A DNA stretch of 64,000 nt. Source: Nitratireductor arenosus. Its GTDB lineage: Bacteria; Pseudomonadota; Alphaproteobacteria; Rhizobiales; Rhizobiaceae. Location of the stretch: the NCBI RefSeq assembly GCF_009742725.1, contig NZ_WPHG01000001.1:62001-126000 (forward strand), in the 5' to 3' direction. Shown piece after piece: positions 42,687 through 51,133 of the stretch; positions within the stretch are counted from its first letter, which is position 1, and each line of letters begins with the position of its first letter. Under the pieces are notes generated by a model, which was not told the origin of the DNA, did no database searches, and saw only the letters and a program-made list of their open reading frames with translations. The position numbers and the translations under genes are program-made.

Positions 42687-43304
42687 CTAGGCCGCCATCC
42701 TGCGCGCGCGGCTCCGCGGACTTCTTTTTCCGCACGCACTCAACACGCCGCGTGCGCCGTCGAGCACACCCGGCCGCAGTTCCAGCGCCAAAAGCCGGTG
42801 TTTTTCGTAAGGGCCGGGCATGGCGAGCGCGTCGGTCTTGTCGGCGCTGAAGCCGAAACGCCGGTAATAATCCGGATCGCCGACGAGCAGGATCGCGCCG
42901 TGACCGAGGCGGCCGGCCTCCCCGATCGCGTGGCGCATCAGCGCCGCGCCAACGCCCGCGCCCTTGAGCGACGGATCGACCGCCAGCGGCCCGAGAAGCA
43001 GCAAGCCGGAAGGCGACGGCGACAGCGCCGCCGTCACGTTCCACAGCCGCACCGTCCCGACCAGTTGGCCCGCGCCGTCGTGCGCCGCCAACGCCAGCCC
43101 GGCGGCCGGCAGGCGGCCGCGGCGCAGTTTTTCGGACGCTTTACGCTTGCGGCCGGCGCCCATCGCCCGGTCGAGCAGCGCCTCGCGCGCGAGCGCGTCG
43201 GCATCGGTCTCAAGCGTGATCGTGGCGGCGCCTGCCGCCGTGCCCGGCGCAGCGGGCAAAGGCGGCACGAGCGCCGTCACCGGAAAAAATTCGAGCTGAT
43301 CCAT
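42687..43304 (-). CDS. GNAT-family N-acetyltransferase (YhbS-like)
   Basis: 205 residues from the ATG at 43304; a start 10 codons upstream is possible. The acetyl-CoA-binding loop is seen in LAVDPSLKGAGVGAALMRHA (about 118-137), followed by GDPDYYRRFGF (about 152-162), as in the YhbS group. It lies directly after the ornithine/lysine decarboxylase on the same strand, separated by 98 nt with a stem-loop. Decarboxylase-acetyltransferase pairs are common in Rhizobiales and suggest polyamine or amino-acid acetylation; substrate unproven. Confidence 0.85.
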   Translation of the reverse strand: MDQLEFFPVTALVPPLPAAPGTAAGAATITLETDADALAREALLDRAMGAGRKRKASEKLRRGRLPAAGLALAAHDGAGQLVGTVRLWNVTAALSPSPSGLLLLGPLAVDPSLKGAGVGAALMRHAIGEAGRLGHGAILLVGDPDYYRRFGFSADKTDALAMPGPYEKHRLLALELRPGVLDGARGVLSACGKRSPRSRARRMAA

Positions 43305-43384
43305 CTCCGGAAGATCCTTCCCAAGCGGAGACATGTGTCCACGAGCGGGCCGGGGCGGGCAGAACGCCCGCCGCCGGATGACCC

Positions 43385-43404
43385 GACGGGTCTTGCGACC
43401 CGTC
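43385..43404 (-). terminator. Stem-loop at the end of the decarboxylase gene
   Basis: A perfect 8-bp inverted repeat (GACGGGTC / GACCCGTC, plus-strand reading) with a TTGC loop overlaps the decarboxylase stop codon. It may reduce read-through into the acetyltransferase gene. There is no T-run. Confidence 0.45.
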
Positions 43405-44536
43405 AGATCACGTAGGATCGCAGCGGTTCGAAGCCGTTGAAGGCCACCGAAGCATAGGTGGTGGTATAGGCGCCGGTGCCTTCGATCAGCACCTCGTCGC
43501 CGATCGTCAGCGACAAGGGCAGCGGATAGGGCGTCTTTTCGTACATCACGTCGGCCGAATCGCAGGTCGGGCCGGCGAGCACGCAGGGCGCGGCCTGGTC
43601 GCCGTCGCGCGGCGTGATGATCGGGTAGCGGATCGCCTCGTCCATCGTCTCGGCCAGGCCGCCGAACTTGCCGATGTCTAGATAGACCCAGCGCAGATTG
43701 TCGTTGTCGGCCTTTTTCGAGATCAAGACGACCTCCGACTTGATGACGCCGGCATTGCCGACCATGCCGCGGCCGGGCTCGATGATGGTTTCGGGCAGCC
43801 GGTTGCCGAAATGGCGCGACAACGCCTCGAAGATCGCCTGGCCGTAGGCCTGCGCGGCCGGCACGTCCTTCAGGTAGCGGGTCGGGAAACCGCCGCCCAT
43901 ATTGACCATTTTCAAGACGATGCCCTCATCGGCCAGTCTTGCGAACACGGCCTTGGCGTCGCCCAGCGCCTTGTCCCAGGCCGACAGATCTGTCTGCTGC
44001 GACCCGACATGGAACGACACGCCGTGGGCCTCGAGCCCGAGTGCGGCGGCGCGGCGCAGGACGTCGACCGCCGTTGCCGGCACGCAGCCGAACTTGCGCG
44101 ACAGCGGCCATTCCGCGCCCTCGCCGTCGGTGAGCACACGGCAGAAGACGCGGCTGCCCGGCGCGGCGCGGGCGATCTTTTCGACCTCTTCCACGCAGTC
44201 GACGGCGAAAAGCCGGATCCCGAGATCGAAGGCGCGCGCGATGTCGCGCTCCTTCTTGATGGTGTTGCCAAAGCTGATGCGCTCGGCCGTTGCCCCGGCA
44301 TCCAGCGCCATCTCGATCTCCGCCACGCTGGCCGTGTCGAAGGAGGAGCCCAATGCGGCCAGCAGGCGCAAGATCTCAGGCGCCGGATTGGCCTTGACCG
44401 CATAGAAGATGCGGCTTTCCGGCAGCGCCTTTTCGAAGGCGCGGTAATTGTCCCGCACAATGTCGAGATCGACGATCAGGCAGGGGCCGTCGGGACGGCG
44501 GGTGGCGAGGAAATCGAGGATGCGCTGCGTTGCCAT
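43403..44536 (-). CDS. Ornithine/lysine decarboxylase, type III PLP fold
   Basis: 377 residues from the ATG at 44536 (GGAGAG upstream). The PLP Lys is in FYAVKANP (about 53), with the HVGSQ motif (about 178-182), the glycine loop EPGRGMVGNAG (about 255) and the active-site Cys region GPTCDSADV (about 315). It decarboxylates ornithine to putrescine (or lysine to cadaverine), the first step of polyamine synthesis in the cytoplasm. The gene is preceded by a predicted 440-nt leader, where alphaproteobacteria often carry the speF RNA element. The polyamine-type importer at the left edge may act on the same pool. Confidence 0.92.
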   Translation of the reverse strand: MATQRILDFLATRRPDGPCLIVDLDIVRDNYRAFEKALPESRIFYAVKANPAPEILRLLAALGSSFDTASVAEIEMALDAGATAERISFGNTIKKERDIARAFDLGIRLFAVDCVEEVEKIARAAPGSRVFCRVLTDGEGAEWPLSRKFGCVPATAVDVLRRAAALGLEAHGVSFHVGSQQTDLSAWDKALGDAKAVFARLADEGIVLKMVNMGGGFPTRYLKDVPAAQAYGQAIFEALSRHFGNRLPETIIEPGRGMVGNAGVIKSEVVLISKKADNDNLRWVYLDIGKFGGLAETMDEAIRYPIITPRDGDQAAPCVLAGPTCDSADVMYEKTPYPLPLSLTIGDEVLIEGTGAYTTTYASVAFNGFEPLRSYVI

Positions 44537-44975
44537 CGGGTCTCTCCAACAGGCGGTTCGACCCGCCAGGCTCAAGGGTCGCGGGCATCGGCGCGCACGG
44601 CGTCCGGCCCCGCGGTGGACAAAGGGCGCGAAAATGCGTTGCTGAACCCGGACGGTGGAAATGACCGGAGCTCGAAACGCGTTTCACGCGGCGATGAGCC
44701 TCCGCCTTTGGGGCGACTGCTCGCTTTGTCTGCCTCAGCTTTGGATTGGGAGACCCGTTCCGCACTGCCGGCAATGAAGGTGTGCCTCTTCAGTAACCCC
44801 GGTTTATGGACAACCGGCAGACACCAGAAAGGCCCGCACCGTCGTTGCTTCAAGATGTCCTCGATCTGCGGTTGGGCCGCGAGACCGACTGGAGTGGTTA
44901 GGTCCAGGTACCGTACCGGCTTCCTCGCCATTTCGAGGACCGGCGGACACCCACAGGCACGTGCGACTTTGGGCA
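44537..44975 (-). promoter_or_regulatory. Long structured 5' leader of the decarboxylase gene (candidate speF-type RNA)
   Basis: Between the predicted promoter and the decarboxylase start lie about 440 nt with no convincing gene. Visible stems include CCGGTT/AACCGG (44799-44817), CGCGT/ACGCG (44678-44690) and GACCC/GGGTC (44560-44580), the last one just upstream of the ribosome site. An open frame (44931 down to 44572, beginning MARKPVRYLDLTTPVG) has no clear ribosome site but could be a leader peptide. The speF RNA family is known upstream of alphaproteobacterial ornithine decarboxylase genes; I could not confirm its consensus by eye. Confidence 0.45.
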
Positions 44976-44981
44976 GGCGCG

Positions 44982-45010
44982 GATATAGGCGCGACGTCTG
45001 TCACAATCAA
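44982..45010 (-). promoter_or_regulatory. Sigma-70-like promoter for the decarboxylase leader
   Basis: On the minus strand TTGATT (45010-45005) is followed after exactly 17 nt by TATATC (44987-44982). Transcription would start near 44975. Confidence 0.5.
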
Positions 45011-45084
45011 TCAAAAATCGTTCCGGGCTTGCAATTTTTCGCCCGTCGAACATTCTTCCCCGAACCGTAAACTGATTGCGAACG

Positions 45085-45528
45085 ATGACCCGAACGATTC
45101 CGCCCCACAATGCCCTCCTCGACTATCCCGCTCCCGTGCTCCGCGAGGCTGTTTCCGGCCCGCTTTCGGGCCTGAGGCTCGCGGTCAAGGATATCTTCGA
45201 CATTACCGGGATGAGGACCGGCTGCGGCAACCCCGACCGCGAGGCCGAGGCTGGGACTGCAGAACGCTCGGCGCCCGGCGTGCGCGAGCGCTTCGATTTC
45301 GGCCGCGACATCGACTCCGACGCAGCCGCCGCCGAGACCGGCCTCCGTAACGCGCCGCGTATGGATGCGTCCTTCGACGCGTTGCAGACCTATCGTGAAC
45401 GCGCGCTCGGCCTGTTGTGCCTGTCCAGCCTCAGCGGTTTACCGCAGATTACCCTGCCGCCCGGCCAGGTCGACAGCGCGCCGTTCGGGATTGCGCGAAC
45501 GATCCTAGGCCAGGTCGAGGGAGGCTGA
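45085..45528 (+). pseudogene. Amidase (amidase-signature family) remnant with internal deletion
   Basis: 147 codons remain of a gene normally about 400-470 codons long. Residues 1-50 match the amidase N-terminus (SGPLSGLRLAVKDIFDITG), with the catalytic Lys. The sequence then jumps to a C-terminal-type segment (ALQTYRERALGLLCLSSLSGLPQITLP) and stops before the family's end. The central block with the Gly/Ser motif and both catalytic serines is gone, so no amidase activity is possible. The frame is still open, which suggests an in-frame deletion that happened fairly recently. The LysR gene starts 3 nt after it. Confidence 0.75.
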
Positions 45529-45531
45529 GGC

Positions 45532-46431
45532 ATGGACACGCTCACCCGCATGCGCGCCTTCATCGCCGTGGTCGAGGCGGAAGGGTTTTCCGCCGCCGCG
45601 CGCAAGATCGGCCGTTCCAAGGCGCTTTTGTCGAAATATGTCCGCGAACTGGAGGACGATCTCGGCGCGCTGCTGCTCAACCGCACGACGCGCCAGTTCT
45701 CGCTGACCGAAGCCGGCCACACCTATTTTCGCCGCGCCTCCGAAATCATCCGCGAAATCGACAGCCTGGCCGATTCGGTGCGCGAATCCTCCGGCGACGT
45801 GAAGGGGCGCATCAAGCTGTCCGCGCCGCGCACCTTCGCCGACGCCCCGATCGGCCAGTCGCTGATCGACTTCGCCGTCGCCCATCCCGACATCGTGCTC
45901 GATATCAATCTCGACGACCGTTTCGTCGATCTCGTTGAAGAAGGGTTCGACCTTGCAGTTCGCATTTCCAGGTTGGAGAATTCCTCCCTGATCGCGCGCC
46001 GCCTCGCGCCGTTCACGGTCAAGGTCTGCGCATCGCCGGCTTTTCTCGAAAAGAACGGCGCGCCGCGGCGGCCGCAAGATCTCGCCGGCCTGCCCTGCAT
46101 CATCGACACCAATGGGCGCTGGCTCTCCAACTGGCCGTTCAAGGGCGACAATGGCGAGACGATTACCGTGCCGGTTTCCGGCCCGATCGAGGTGAACAGC
46201 CCGCTTGCCGCGCGCGCAGCGACCCTGGCCGGGCTCGGCTTCGCCATCCTGCCCGACTTCATCGCCGCCCCCGAGATCGAGGCCGGGCGATTGAAGTCGC
46301 TGCTCGACGACCGCATGCCGACCGATGCCGGGATTTTCGCCGTCTACCCGCATCGCCGCTACTTGCCGGCCAAGGTTCGCGTCTTCGTCGATTTCCTCGT
46401 ACAATGGTTCAAGGACGAGCGCGCGCCATGA
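45532..46431 (+). CDS. LysR-family transcriptional regulator
   Basis: 299 residues. The N-terminal helix-turn-helix (MRAFIAVVEAEGFSAAARKI; SKALLSKYVRELEDDLGALLLNRTTR in part) leads to a substrate-binding domain (about 90-295). Family members activate or repress a neighbouring or divergent gene in response to a small molecule. It lies 3 nt after the amidase remnant in the same direction, so its former partner may have been lost. Target unknown. Confidence 0.9.
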   Translation: MDTLTRMRAFIAVVEAEGFSAAARKIGRSKALLSKYVRELEDDLGALLLNRTTRQFSLTEAGHTYFRRASEIIREIDSLADSVRESSGDVKGRIKLSAPRTFADAPIGQSLIDFAVAHPDIVLDINLDDRFVDLVEEGFDLAVRISRLENSSLIARRLAPFTVKVCASPAFLEKNGAPRRPQDLAGLPCIIDTNGRWLSNWPFKGDNGETITVPVSGPIEVNSPLAARAATLAGLGFAILPDFIAAPEIEAGRLKSLLDDRMPTDAGIFAVYPHRRYLPAKVRVFVDFLVQWFKDERAP

Positions 46432-46507
46432 GATCGGGCCGTCCCAATTTCGCCCGCTTTGTGGTCATGCTGCGGCCGAACTCCATCCCCTATTCGGCAG
46501 GTAGTTG

Positions 46508-47173
46508 ATGCGGCCGACCATGCAACGCTCGATCTTGACCGCAATCGCAGCTGCGACCGTCTGCACCGCCGGGCCGGCGGCCGCGCATCCGCATGTCTTT
46601 GCCGAGGCGCGCCTTGATGTCGTTGTCGACACAAACCGGACCGTCACTTCGCTGCGCCATGTGTGGCGCTTCGACGATTTGTTTTCCAGCACCGTGCTTG
46701 TGGAATTCGACAAGAACGGCGATTTGAAACTAAGCCCGGAAGAGCTCGAAGAAGTGTCGACCGTGGTCTACGATTCGATCGGCGAGTTCGATTATTTCCA
46801 GATCGTCTCGGTCAACGGCAAGCCGGTCGCCATGAAGGCGCCGGACCGTCTGATGGTCAATTTCGAGGACAATCAGCTCATCATCCTGTTCGAATCCGAG
46901 CCCAGGGATACGCTCAAGCTCGACGGCACGGTGGATTTCGGTGTCTATGACCCGACCTTCTACACCGCGATCGATTTCGTCGAGGACGCCTATATGACGG
47001 TCGAGGGACTGCCGTCGGGCTGCGGCCGCCGGGTGGTGCGGCCCGATCCGGACGAGGCGATCGCCCAGAACCAGACAACCCTGACCGAGGCCTTCTTCAA
47101 CGATCCGACCGGCAACGACATGAGCAAGCTGTTCGCGACCCGGCTCGAAATTTCCTGCCCCGCACAGGGTTGA
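46508..47173 (+). CDS. DUF1007-family periplasmic protein paired with a NicO exporter
   Basis: 221 residues. A signal peptide (about 1-27, ending GPAAAHPHVF) leads to a mature N-terminus beginning His-Pro-His, a possible metal ligand. DUF1007 proteins are nearly always next to NicO-type nickel/cobalt transporters, as here (the next start is 11 nt on), and are thought to assist them in the periplasm. No enzymatic motif is visible. Confidence 0.82.
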   Translation: MRPTMQRSILTAIAAATVCTAGPAAAHPHVFAEARLDVVVDTNRTVTSLRHVWRFDDLFSSTVLVEFDKNGDLKLSPEELEEVSTVVYDSIGEFDYFQIVSVNGKPVAMKAPDRLMVNFEDNQLIILFESEPRDTLKLDGTVDFGVYDPTFYTAIDFVEDAYMTVEGLPSGCGRRVVRPDPDEAIAQNQTTLTEAFFNDPTGNDMSKLFATRLEISCPAQG

Positions 47174-47184
47174 GGCCGGTTGTG

Positions 47185-48252
47185 ATGAAAGCACGTATGA
47201 TCGCCGCGCTGACCGTTCTGACCGCCGGCATCCTGCTGGTGGCGGTCGAGGCAGGCCACGCCCAGAGTTCGCTCGGCATCGGCACCAACGAGGCGATGTT
47301 ACCGCAATCCGGGCTTTTCGGTGGCTTTGTCAATTGGGTCAACACGCAGCAGCAGGCCTTCTACCGCGCGCTCACCGGCGCGTTGAAAGCGATGCGCCAG
47401 GATACCGGCAAGCTGTGGCTGCTCGTCGGGCTCTCCTTCGCCTACGGCATCTTTCACGCCGCCGGACCGGGCCATGGCAAGGCGGTGATCTCGTCTTACA
47501 TGCTGGCCAACGAGGTGGCGCTCAAACGCGGCGTGATGCTCTCCTTCGTCTCGGCCTTCCTCCAGGCACTGAGCGCTATCCTGCTGATCGGCGTGGTGTT
47601 TTTGTTCCTGCGCGGCACCGCGGTCTCGATGACCGGCGCGACCTGGTTCCTGGAAGTGGCCAGCTACGCGCTGATCACGCTGTTCGGAGCCTGGCTCTTG
47701 TGGCAAAAAGCCGGCCCCGGCCTGCGCGCCCGGCTTTTTGGCGGCCCGGCCAAAACCCTGTCGGCGGCGATCGCCGCAAACTACGACCATCATCGTCACG
47801 GCGGTCACACACACGATCGTGATCATCACCACGGCGACGGGTACCACCACCATCATGACCACGGGCCCGGTGAGGTCTGCGCCAGTTGCGGCCATGCCCA
47901 CGCCCCCGACCCGCGGCTCATTTCCGGTGATCGCTTCACCTGGCGTACCGCCTGGTCGGCGGTGGCGGCCGTCGGCCTGAGACCCTGCTCGGGCGCGCTG
48001 ATCGTCCTGACTTTTTCCTTCCTCAACGGCCTGTGGCTCGGCGGCATCGTCTCGGTACTCGCCATGGCGCTCGGCACCGCGATCACCGTCTCGGTGCTCG
48101 CAACGCTCGCGGTCGTCGCCAAGAACTGGGCCGTGGCGTTTGCCGGCAACGGACGTCTGGGCAATCGCATCCACGGCGCGATCGAGATCGGCGGCGCCGC
48201 CTTCGTCTTCCTGATCGGCCTTACGCTTCTCACCGCGAGCCTGCAGGCGTAG
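47185..48252 (+). CDS. Nickel/cobalt transporter, NicO/RcnA family
   Basis: 355 residues. A signal-like first segment is followed by about six membrane segments. The family motifs YGIFHAAGPGHGKAVISSY (about 91-109) and GLRPCSGALIVL (about 262-273) are present. The central cytoplasmic loop (about 195-245) is very rich in His and Asp and includes CASCGHAHAP, likely metal-binding. Members export Ni and Co or take them up; an export role is suggested by the RcnA-like His loop. It forms an operon with the DUF1007 gene. Confidence 0.88.
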   Translation: MKARMIAALTVLTAGILLVAVEAGHAQSSLGIGTNEAMLPQSGLFGGFVNWVNTQQQAFYRALTGALKAMRQDTGKLWLLVGLSFAYGIFHAAGPGHGKAVISSYMLANEVALKRGVMLSFVSAFLQALSAILLIGVVFLFLRGTAVSMTGATWFLEVASYALITLFGAWLLWQKAGPGLRARLFGGPAKTLSAAIAANYDHHRHGGHTHDRDHHHGDGYHHHHDHGPGEVCASCGHAHAPDPRLISGDRFTWRTAWSAVAAVGLRPCSGALIVLTFSFLNGLWLGGIVSVLAMALGTAITVSVLATLAVVAKNWAVAFAGNGRLGNRIHGAIEIGGAAFVFLIGLTLLTASLQA

Positions 48253-48258
48253 AGCCGG

Positions 48259-49236
48259 TCAGCTCGCCTCGCCGAACTCGTCTTCGATATGCGCCGTGAC
48301 GATCTCGTCGAAACTCTCCTCGGCCTCGAACCCGAGCGCGCGGGCCCGTTCGGCCATAAACCGCGTCGGCCAGTTGCGCACGATCGCCCAGACCGCCTCG
48401 TCGTGCTGCTCGCGGATCAGCCCGACCGCTTTTGACCCGGCGATACGCTCGAGCGCCTCGATCTGCTCGCCGACGGTGCAGGCCACGCCCGGCATGGTCA
48501 GGTTGCGCCGTGGACCGACCGCTTCGCCGGCAAGGCCGGCGGCGTGCAGCAAGAACCCTACCGCCGCGCGCGGGCTGGCATGGGTGTGCAGAACCGAGCG
48601 CGGCACCGGCAACATCGTTTGCCGGCCGGCGAGCGGGTCGCGGATGATCGCCGAAAAGAACGAGGACGCCGCTTTGTTCGGCTTACCGGGTCTGACGCAG
48701 ATGGTCGGCAGGCGAAGCCCGATCCCGTCGAGAAAGCCGCGGCGCGAATAATCTGCAAGCAGTGCCTCGCCGATCAGTTTCTGGGTGCCGTAGGAGGTCA
48801 GCGGCGTGGGATGGAAATCGTCGGGAATCGTGTCGGGAAACGGCGCCCCGAAAACCGCGATCGAGGAGGAAAACACTACGCGCGGCGCGTGGCCGGCGGC
48901 CCGGATCGCGTCGAACAACGCGCGCGTGCCGTCGAGATTGACCCGGTATCCCTTGTCAAAATCGGCTTCGGCTTCGGCCGAAACGACGCCGGCGAGATGA
49001 AACACCATGTCCGGTTTCGCCGCGACGAGCCTGTCGGCTTCGCCGGGCGCGGCAAGGTCGCCGATATGGGTCGAGACCGTGGCCCCATTTATCGCCGGCG
49101 CGTCGGCGCTGACGATGTCGTGCAGGTCGAGCGCGGCGAGCCGCCTGCCGTTGAGCGCCCCGTCGCGCGCGAGCCGGGCGACGAGCTTGCGTCCGATCAT
49201 CCCGGCCGCGCCCGTCACCAGAACCCGCATGCTCAT
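48259..49236 (-). CDS. NAD-dependent epimerase/dehydratase-family enzyme, D-erythronate dehydrogenase (DenD)-like
   Basis: 325 residues; the ATG at 49236 overlaps the stop of the small membrane protein (ATGA), which fixes the start. Rossmann motif VTGAAGMIGRKL (about 6-17), a Ser in SSSIAVFG and YGTQKLIGE with the YxxxK pair (about 148-152). The segment VVSAEAEADFDKGYRVNLDG is characteristic of the DenD group, which oxidises D-erythronate to 2-keto-D-erythronate. The substrate is inferred from family. It is the last of three overlapping genes. Confidence 0.8.
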   Translation of the reverse strand: MSMRVLVTGAAGMIGRKLVARLARDGALNGRRLAALDLHDIVSADAPAINGATVSTHIGDLAAPGEADRLVAAKPDMVFHLAGVVSAEAEADFDKGYRVNLDGTRALFDAIRAAGHAPRVVFSSSIAVFGAPFPDTIPDDFHPTPLTSYGTQKLIGEALLADYSRRGFLDGIGLRLPTICVRPGKPNKAASSFFSAIIRDPLAGRQTMLPVPRSVLHTHASPRAAVGFLLHAAGLAGEAVGPRRNLTMPGVACTVGEQIEALERIAGSKAVGLIREQHDEAVWAIVRNWPTRFMAERARALGFEAEESFDEIVTAHIEDEFGEAS

Positions 49237-49433
49237 TTGCGTCGCTGCGCGCGGCCGCGCAGCCAGAACACCAGAAAGAACGCGACCACGAAGGTCACCG
49301 CGATGGCGCCGGCGGCAAGCGGCGAGCTCTCGCCGACCGCCAGCATGATCGTGGGCATGTAGAAGGCGAACAGGCCAAAGCCGACCAGGATGATCGCGGC
49401 GGCGATCGCCGCGTTGCGGGTCCGGGCGTCCAT
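49233..49433 (-). CDS. Small two-helix membrane protein of unknown function
   Basis: 66 residues with two membrane segments (about 6-26 and 37-57) and a basic C-terminus (RGRAQRRK). Both ends overlap neighbours by ATGA (SDR stop at 49433, DenD-like start at 49236), which strongly supports it as a real translated gene. I do not recognise the family. The context suggests a role linked to sugar-acid oxidation, but this could be chance. Confidence 0.65.
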   Translation of the reverse strand: MDARTRNAAIAAAIILVGFGLFAFYMPTIMLAVGESSPLAAGAIAVTFVVAFFLVFWLRGRAQRRK

Positions 49434-50191
49434 CACAGCGTCCACCCGCCGTCGATCGGGATCGCAGTACCGGTGGTGAAGGCCGATTCATCGGAAGCCA
49501 GATAGAGTGCCAGCGCGGCGATTTCGGAGGCTTCGCCGACACGCCCCATCGGCTGGCGCGACACAAACATTTCCATCGCCTTGTCGGTACCCCCGACCGA
49601 CTGGCCAAGCTCCTCCACCCGCGCCTCCCAGGAGGGCGAACGCACAGTGCCGGGGCAGATCGCGTTGCAGCGCACGCCCTGGCGGATAAAATCGACCGCG
49701 ACCGATTTCGTTAGGCCGATCACCGCCGCCTTGGTCGCACCATAAGTGTAGCGGTTCGGCGCGCCCTTCAGCGACGAGGCGCCGGACGAAAGATTGATGA
49801 TCGAGGCCGAGGTCCCGCTATTCCCGGCGCGCCGGAGCATGCCGGGCAGAAAGGCCGCGATCGTGCGGTGCATGGATTTGACGTTGAGATCGAAGGAAAA
49901 ATCCCAGTCCTTTTCCGAACAGTCGAGCACGGTGCCGTGATGCACGAAGCCGGCGACATTGACCAGAATGTCAATGTCGCCGATCTTTTCGGCATATTTT
50001 TCCACTGCCCGCGTCGAGCGCACGTCGAGTTTGGCCCGTTTCACGCGACGCAGATCGTCCAGCTTGTCGCGCGTCAGATCGGACGCGTAGACCGTCGCGC
50101 CCTCTGCGACAAACGCTTCCGCGATCGCCCGTCCGATCCCCTGCCCCGCCGCGGTGACGACCGCGATCTTGCCCTTCAGCCTGCCGGCCAT
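49433..50191 (-). CDS. Short-chain dehydrogenase, BDH2/2-keto-3-deoxy-L-fuconate dehydrogenase-like
   Basis: 252 residues. It has the cofactor motif TAAGQGIG (about 13-20), the catalytic Ser in NLSSGASS and the YxxxK pair in YTYGATKAAV (about 149-158), and the C-terminal FTTGTAIPIDGGW. The closest family known to me is DHRS6/BDH2 and bacterial sugar-acid dehydrogenases, which oxidise a hydroxyl next to a carboxylate. It is the first of three coupled genes and starts 12 nt after the CDF gene's stop. Confidence 0.85.
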   Translation of the reverse strand: MAGRLKGKIAVVTAAGQGIGRAIAEAFVAEGATVYASDLTRDKLDDLRRVKRAKLDVRSTRAVEKYAEKIGDIDILVNVAGFVHHGTVLDCSEKDWDFSFDLNVKSMHRTIAAFLPGMLRRAGNSGTSASIINLSSGASSLKGAPNRYTYGATKAAVIGLTKSVAVDFIRQGVRCNAICPGTVRSPSWEARVEELGQSVGGTDKAMEMFVSRQPMGRVGEASEIAALALYLASDESAFTTGTAIPIDGGWTL

Positions 50192-50203
50192 GACTACCTC
50201 TCT

Positions 50204-51124
50204 TCAGTGCGAATGGTTGTTGTGATCGTTGCGCGCGTCGGCGCAATCTCCGTATTCGGGTTCGACGGTGGCGTGACCGATACCGTGTTCGTCCGCAAGC
50301 CGCGCCTTGATGCGCGCGATCGCTTCGCCGGCCGCCATTCCACTCTCCAGACTGGCATGCAGGGTCGCCATGGTACGCCGGCCGTCCAAGGACCAGACAT
50401 GCATGTGGTGAATGTCGCGCACGCCGACGACATGCGTTTCAATGTCCCGGGCGATCGCATCGCGATCGAGGCTCGTCGGCGCACCCTCGAGCAGCACATG
50501 GCCCGAATCGCGGATCAGTGCCCAGGCGCTGCGGAACAGCAGCACCGCCACCAGCACCGACAGGATCGGGTCGATCGGATACCAGCCAGTGACCAGTATG
50601 ATGATGGCGGCCGCGATCGCGGCGACGGAGCCGAGAAGGTCGCCCAGCACGTGCAGAATGGCGCCGCGCATATTGAGGTCGTCGCGCGATCCGCCATGCA
50701 GGACAAAAAACGCGACGATATTGACGAGGAGGCCAGCAAGGCCGACGAGAAGCATCGGACCGCCCAACACCGGCGACGGCATAGAGAACCGTTCCCACGC
50801 CTCGTAGACGATCCACAACGCAATCACGAACACCGTCAGGCCGTTCGTGTAGGCAACCAGCGTCTTGATGCGGTCGTAACCATAGGTCAGGCGCTCATTG
50901 GCGCGGCGTTCGGCGAGATGGAAAGCATACCAGCCGAGCGCCAGCGCAACCGAATCGGTCAGCATGTGCCCTGCATCGGCCAACAGCGCCAGCGACCCGG
51001 TCAAAAGCCCGCCCGCCGCCTCAACGATCATGAAACCGCCGGTCAGGAGCGCGGCGATCAACATGCGCGTCTTGTTGCCGGAGCCATGGTCATGCCCGTG
51101 ATCGTGGCTGTGGTCGTGCCCCAT
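50204..51124 (-). CDS. Cation diffusion facilitator (CDF) zinc-type exporter
   Basis: 306 residues. A His/Asp-rich N-terminus (HDHSHDHGHDHG) is followed by six membrane segments and the two metal-site motifs HxxxD (DAGHMLTDS, about 51-59; HVLGDLLGS, about 158-166). A C-terminal cytoplasmic domain (about 210-290) follows, and the protein ends in another His-containing tail. It exports Zn or related divalent metal in exchange for protons. It resembles ZitB/CzcD. Confidence 0.9.
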   Translation of the reverse strand: MGHDHSHDHGHDHGSGNKTRMLIAALLTGGFMIVEAAGGLLTGSLALLADAGHMLTDSVALALGWYAFHLAERRANERLTYGYDRIKTLVAYTNGLTVFVIALWIVYEAWERFSMPSPVLGGPMLLVGLAGLLVNIVAFFVLHGGSRDDLNMRGAILHVLGDLLGSVAAIAAAIIILVTGWYPIDPILSVLVAVLLFRSAWALIRDSGHVLLEGAPTSLDRDAIARDIETHVVGVRDIHHMHVWSLDGRRTMATLHASLESGMAAGEAIARIKARLADEHGIGHATVEPEYGDCADARNDHNNHSH

Positions 51125-51133
51125 GACCGAAGT

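Noticed and set aside
44804-45010. Second small minus-strand frame in the decarboxylase leader
   Set aside because: It starts within the predicted -35 box (at 45010), upstream of the inferred transcription start, and has no ribosome site.
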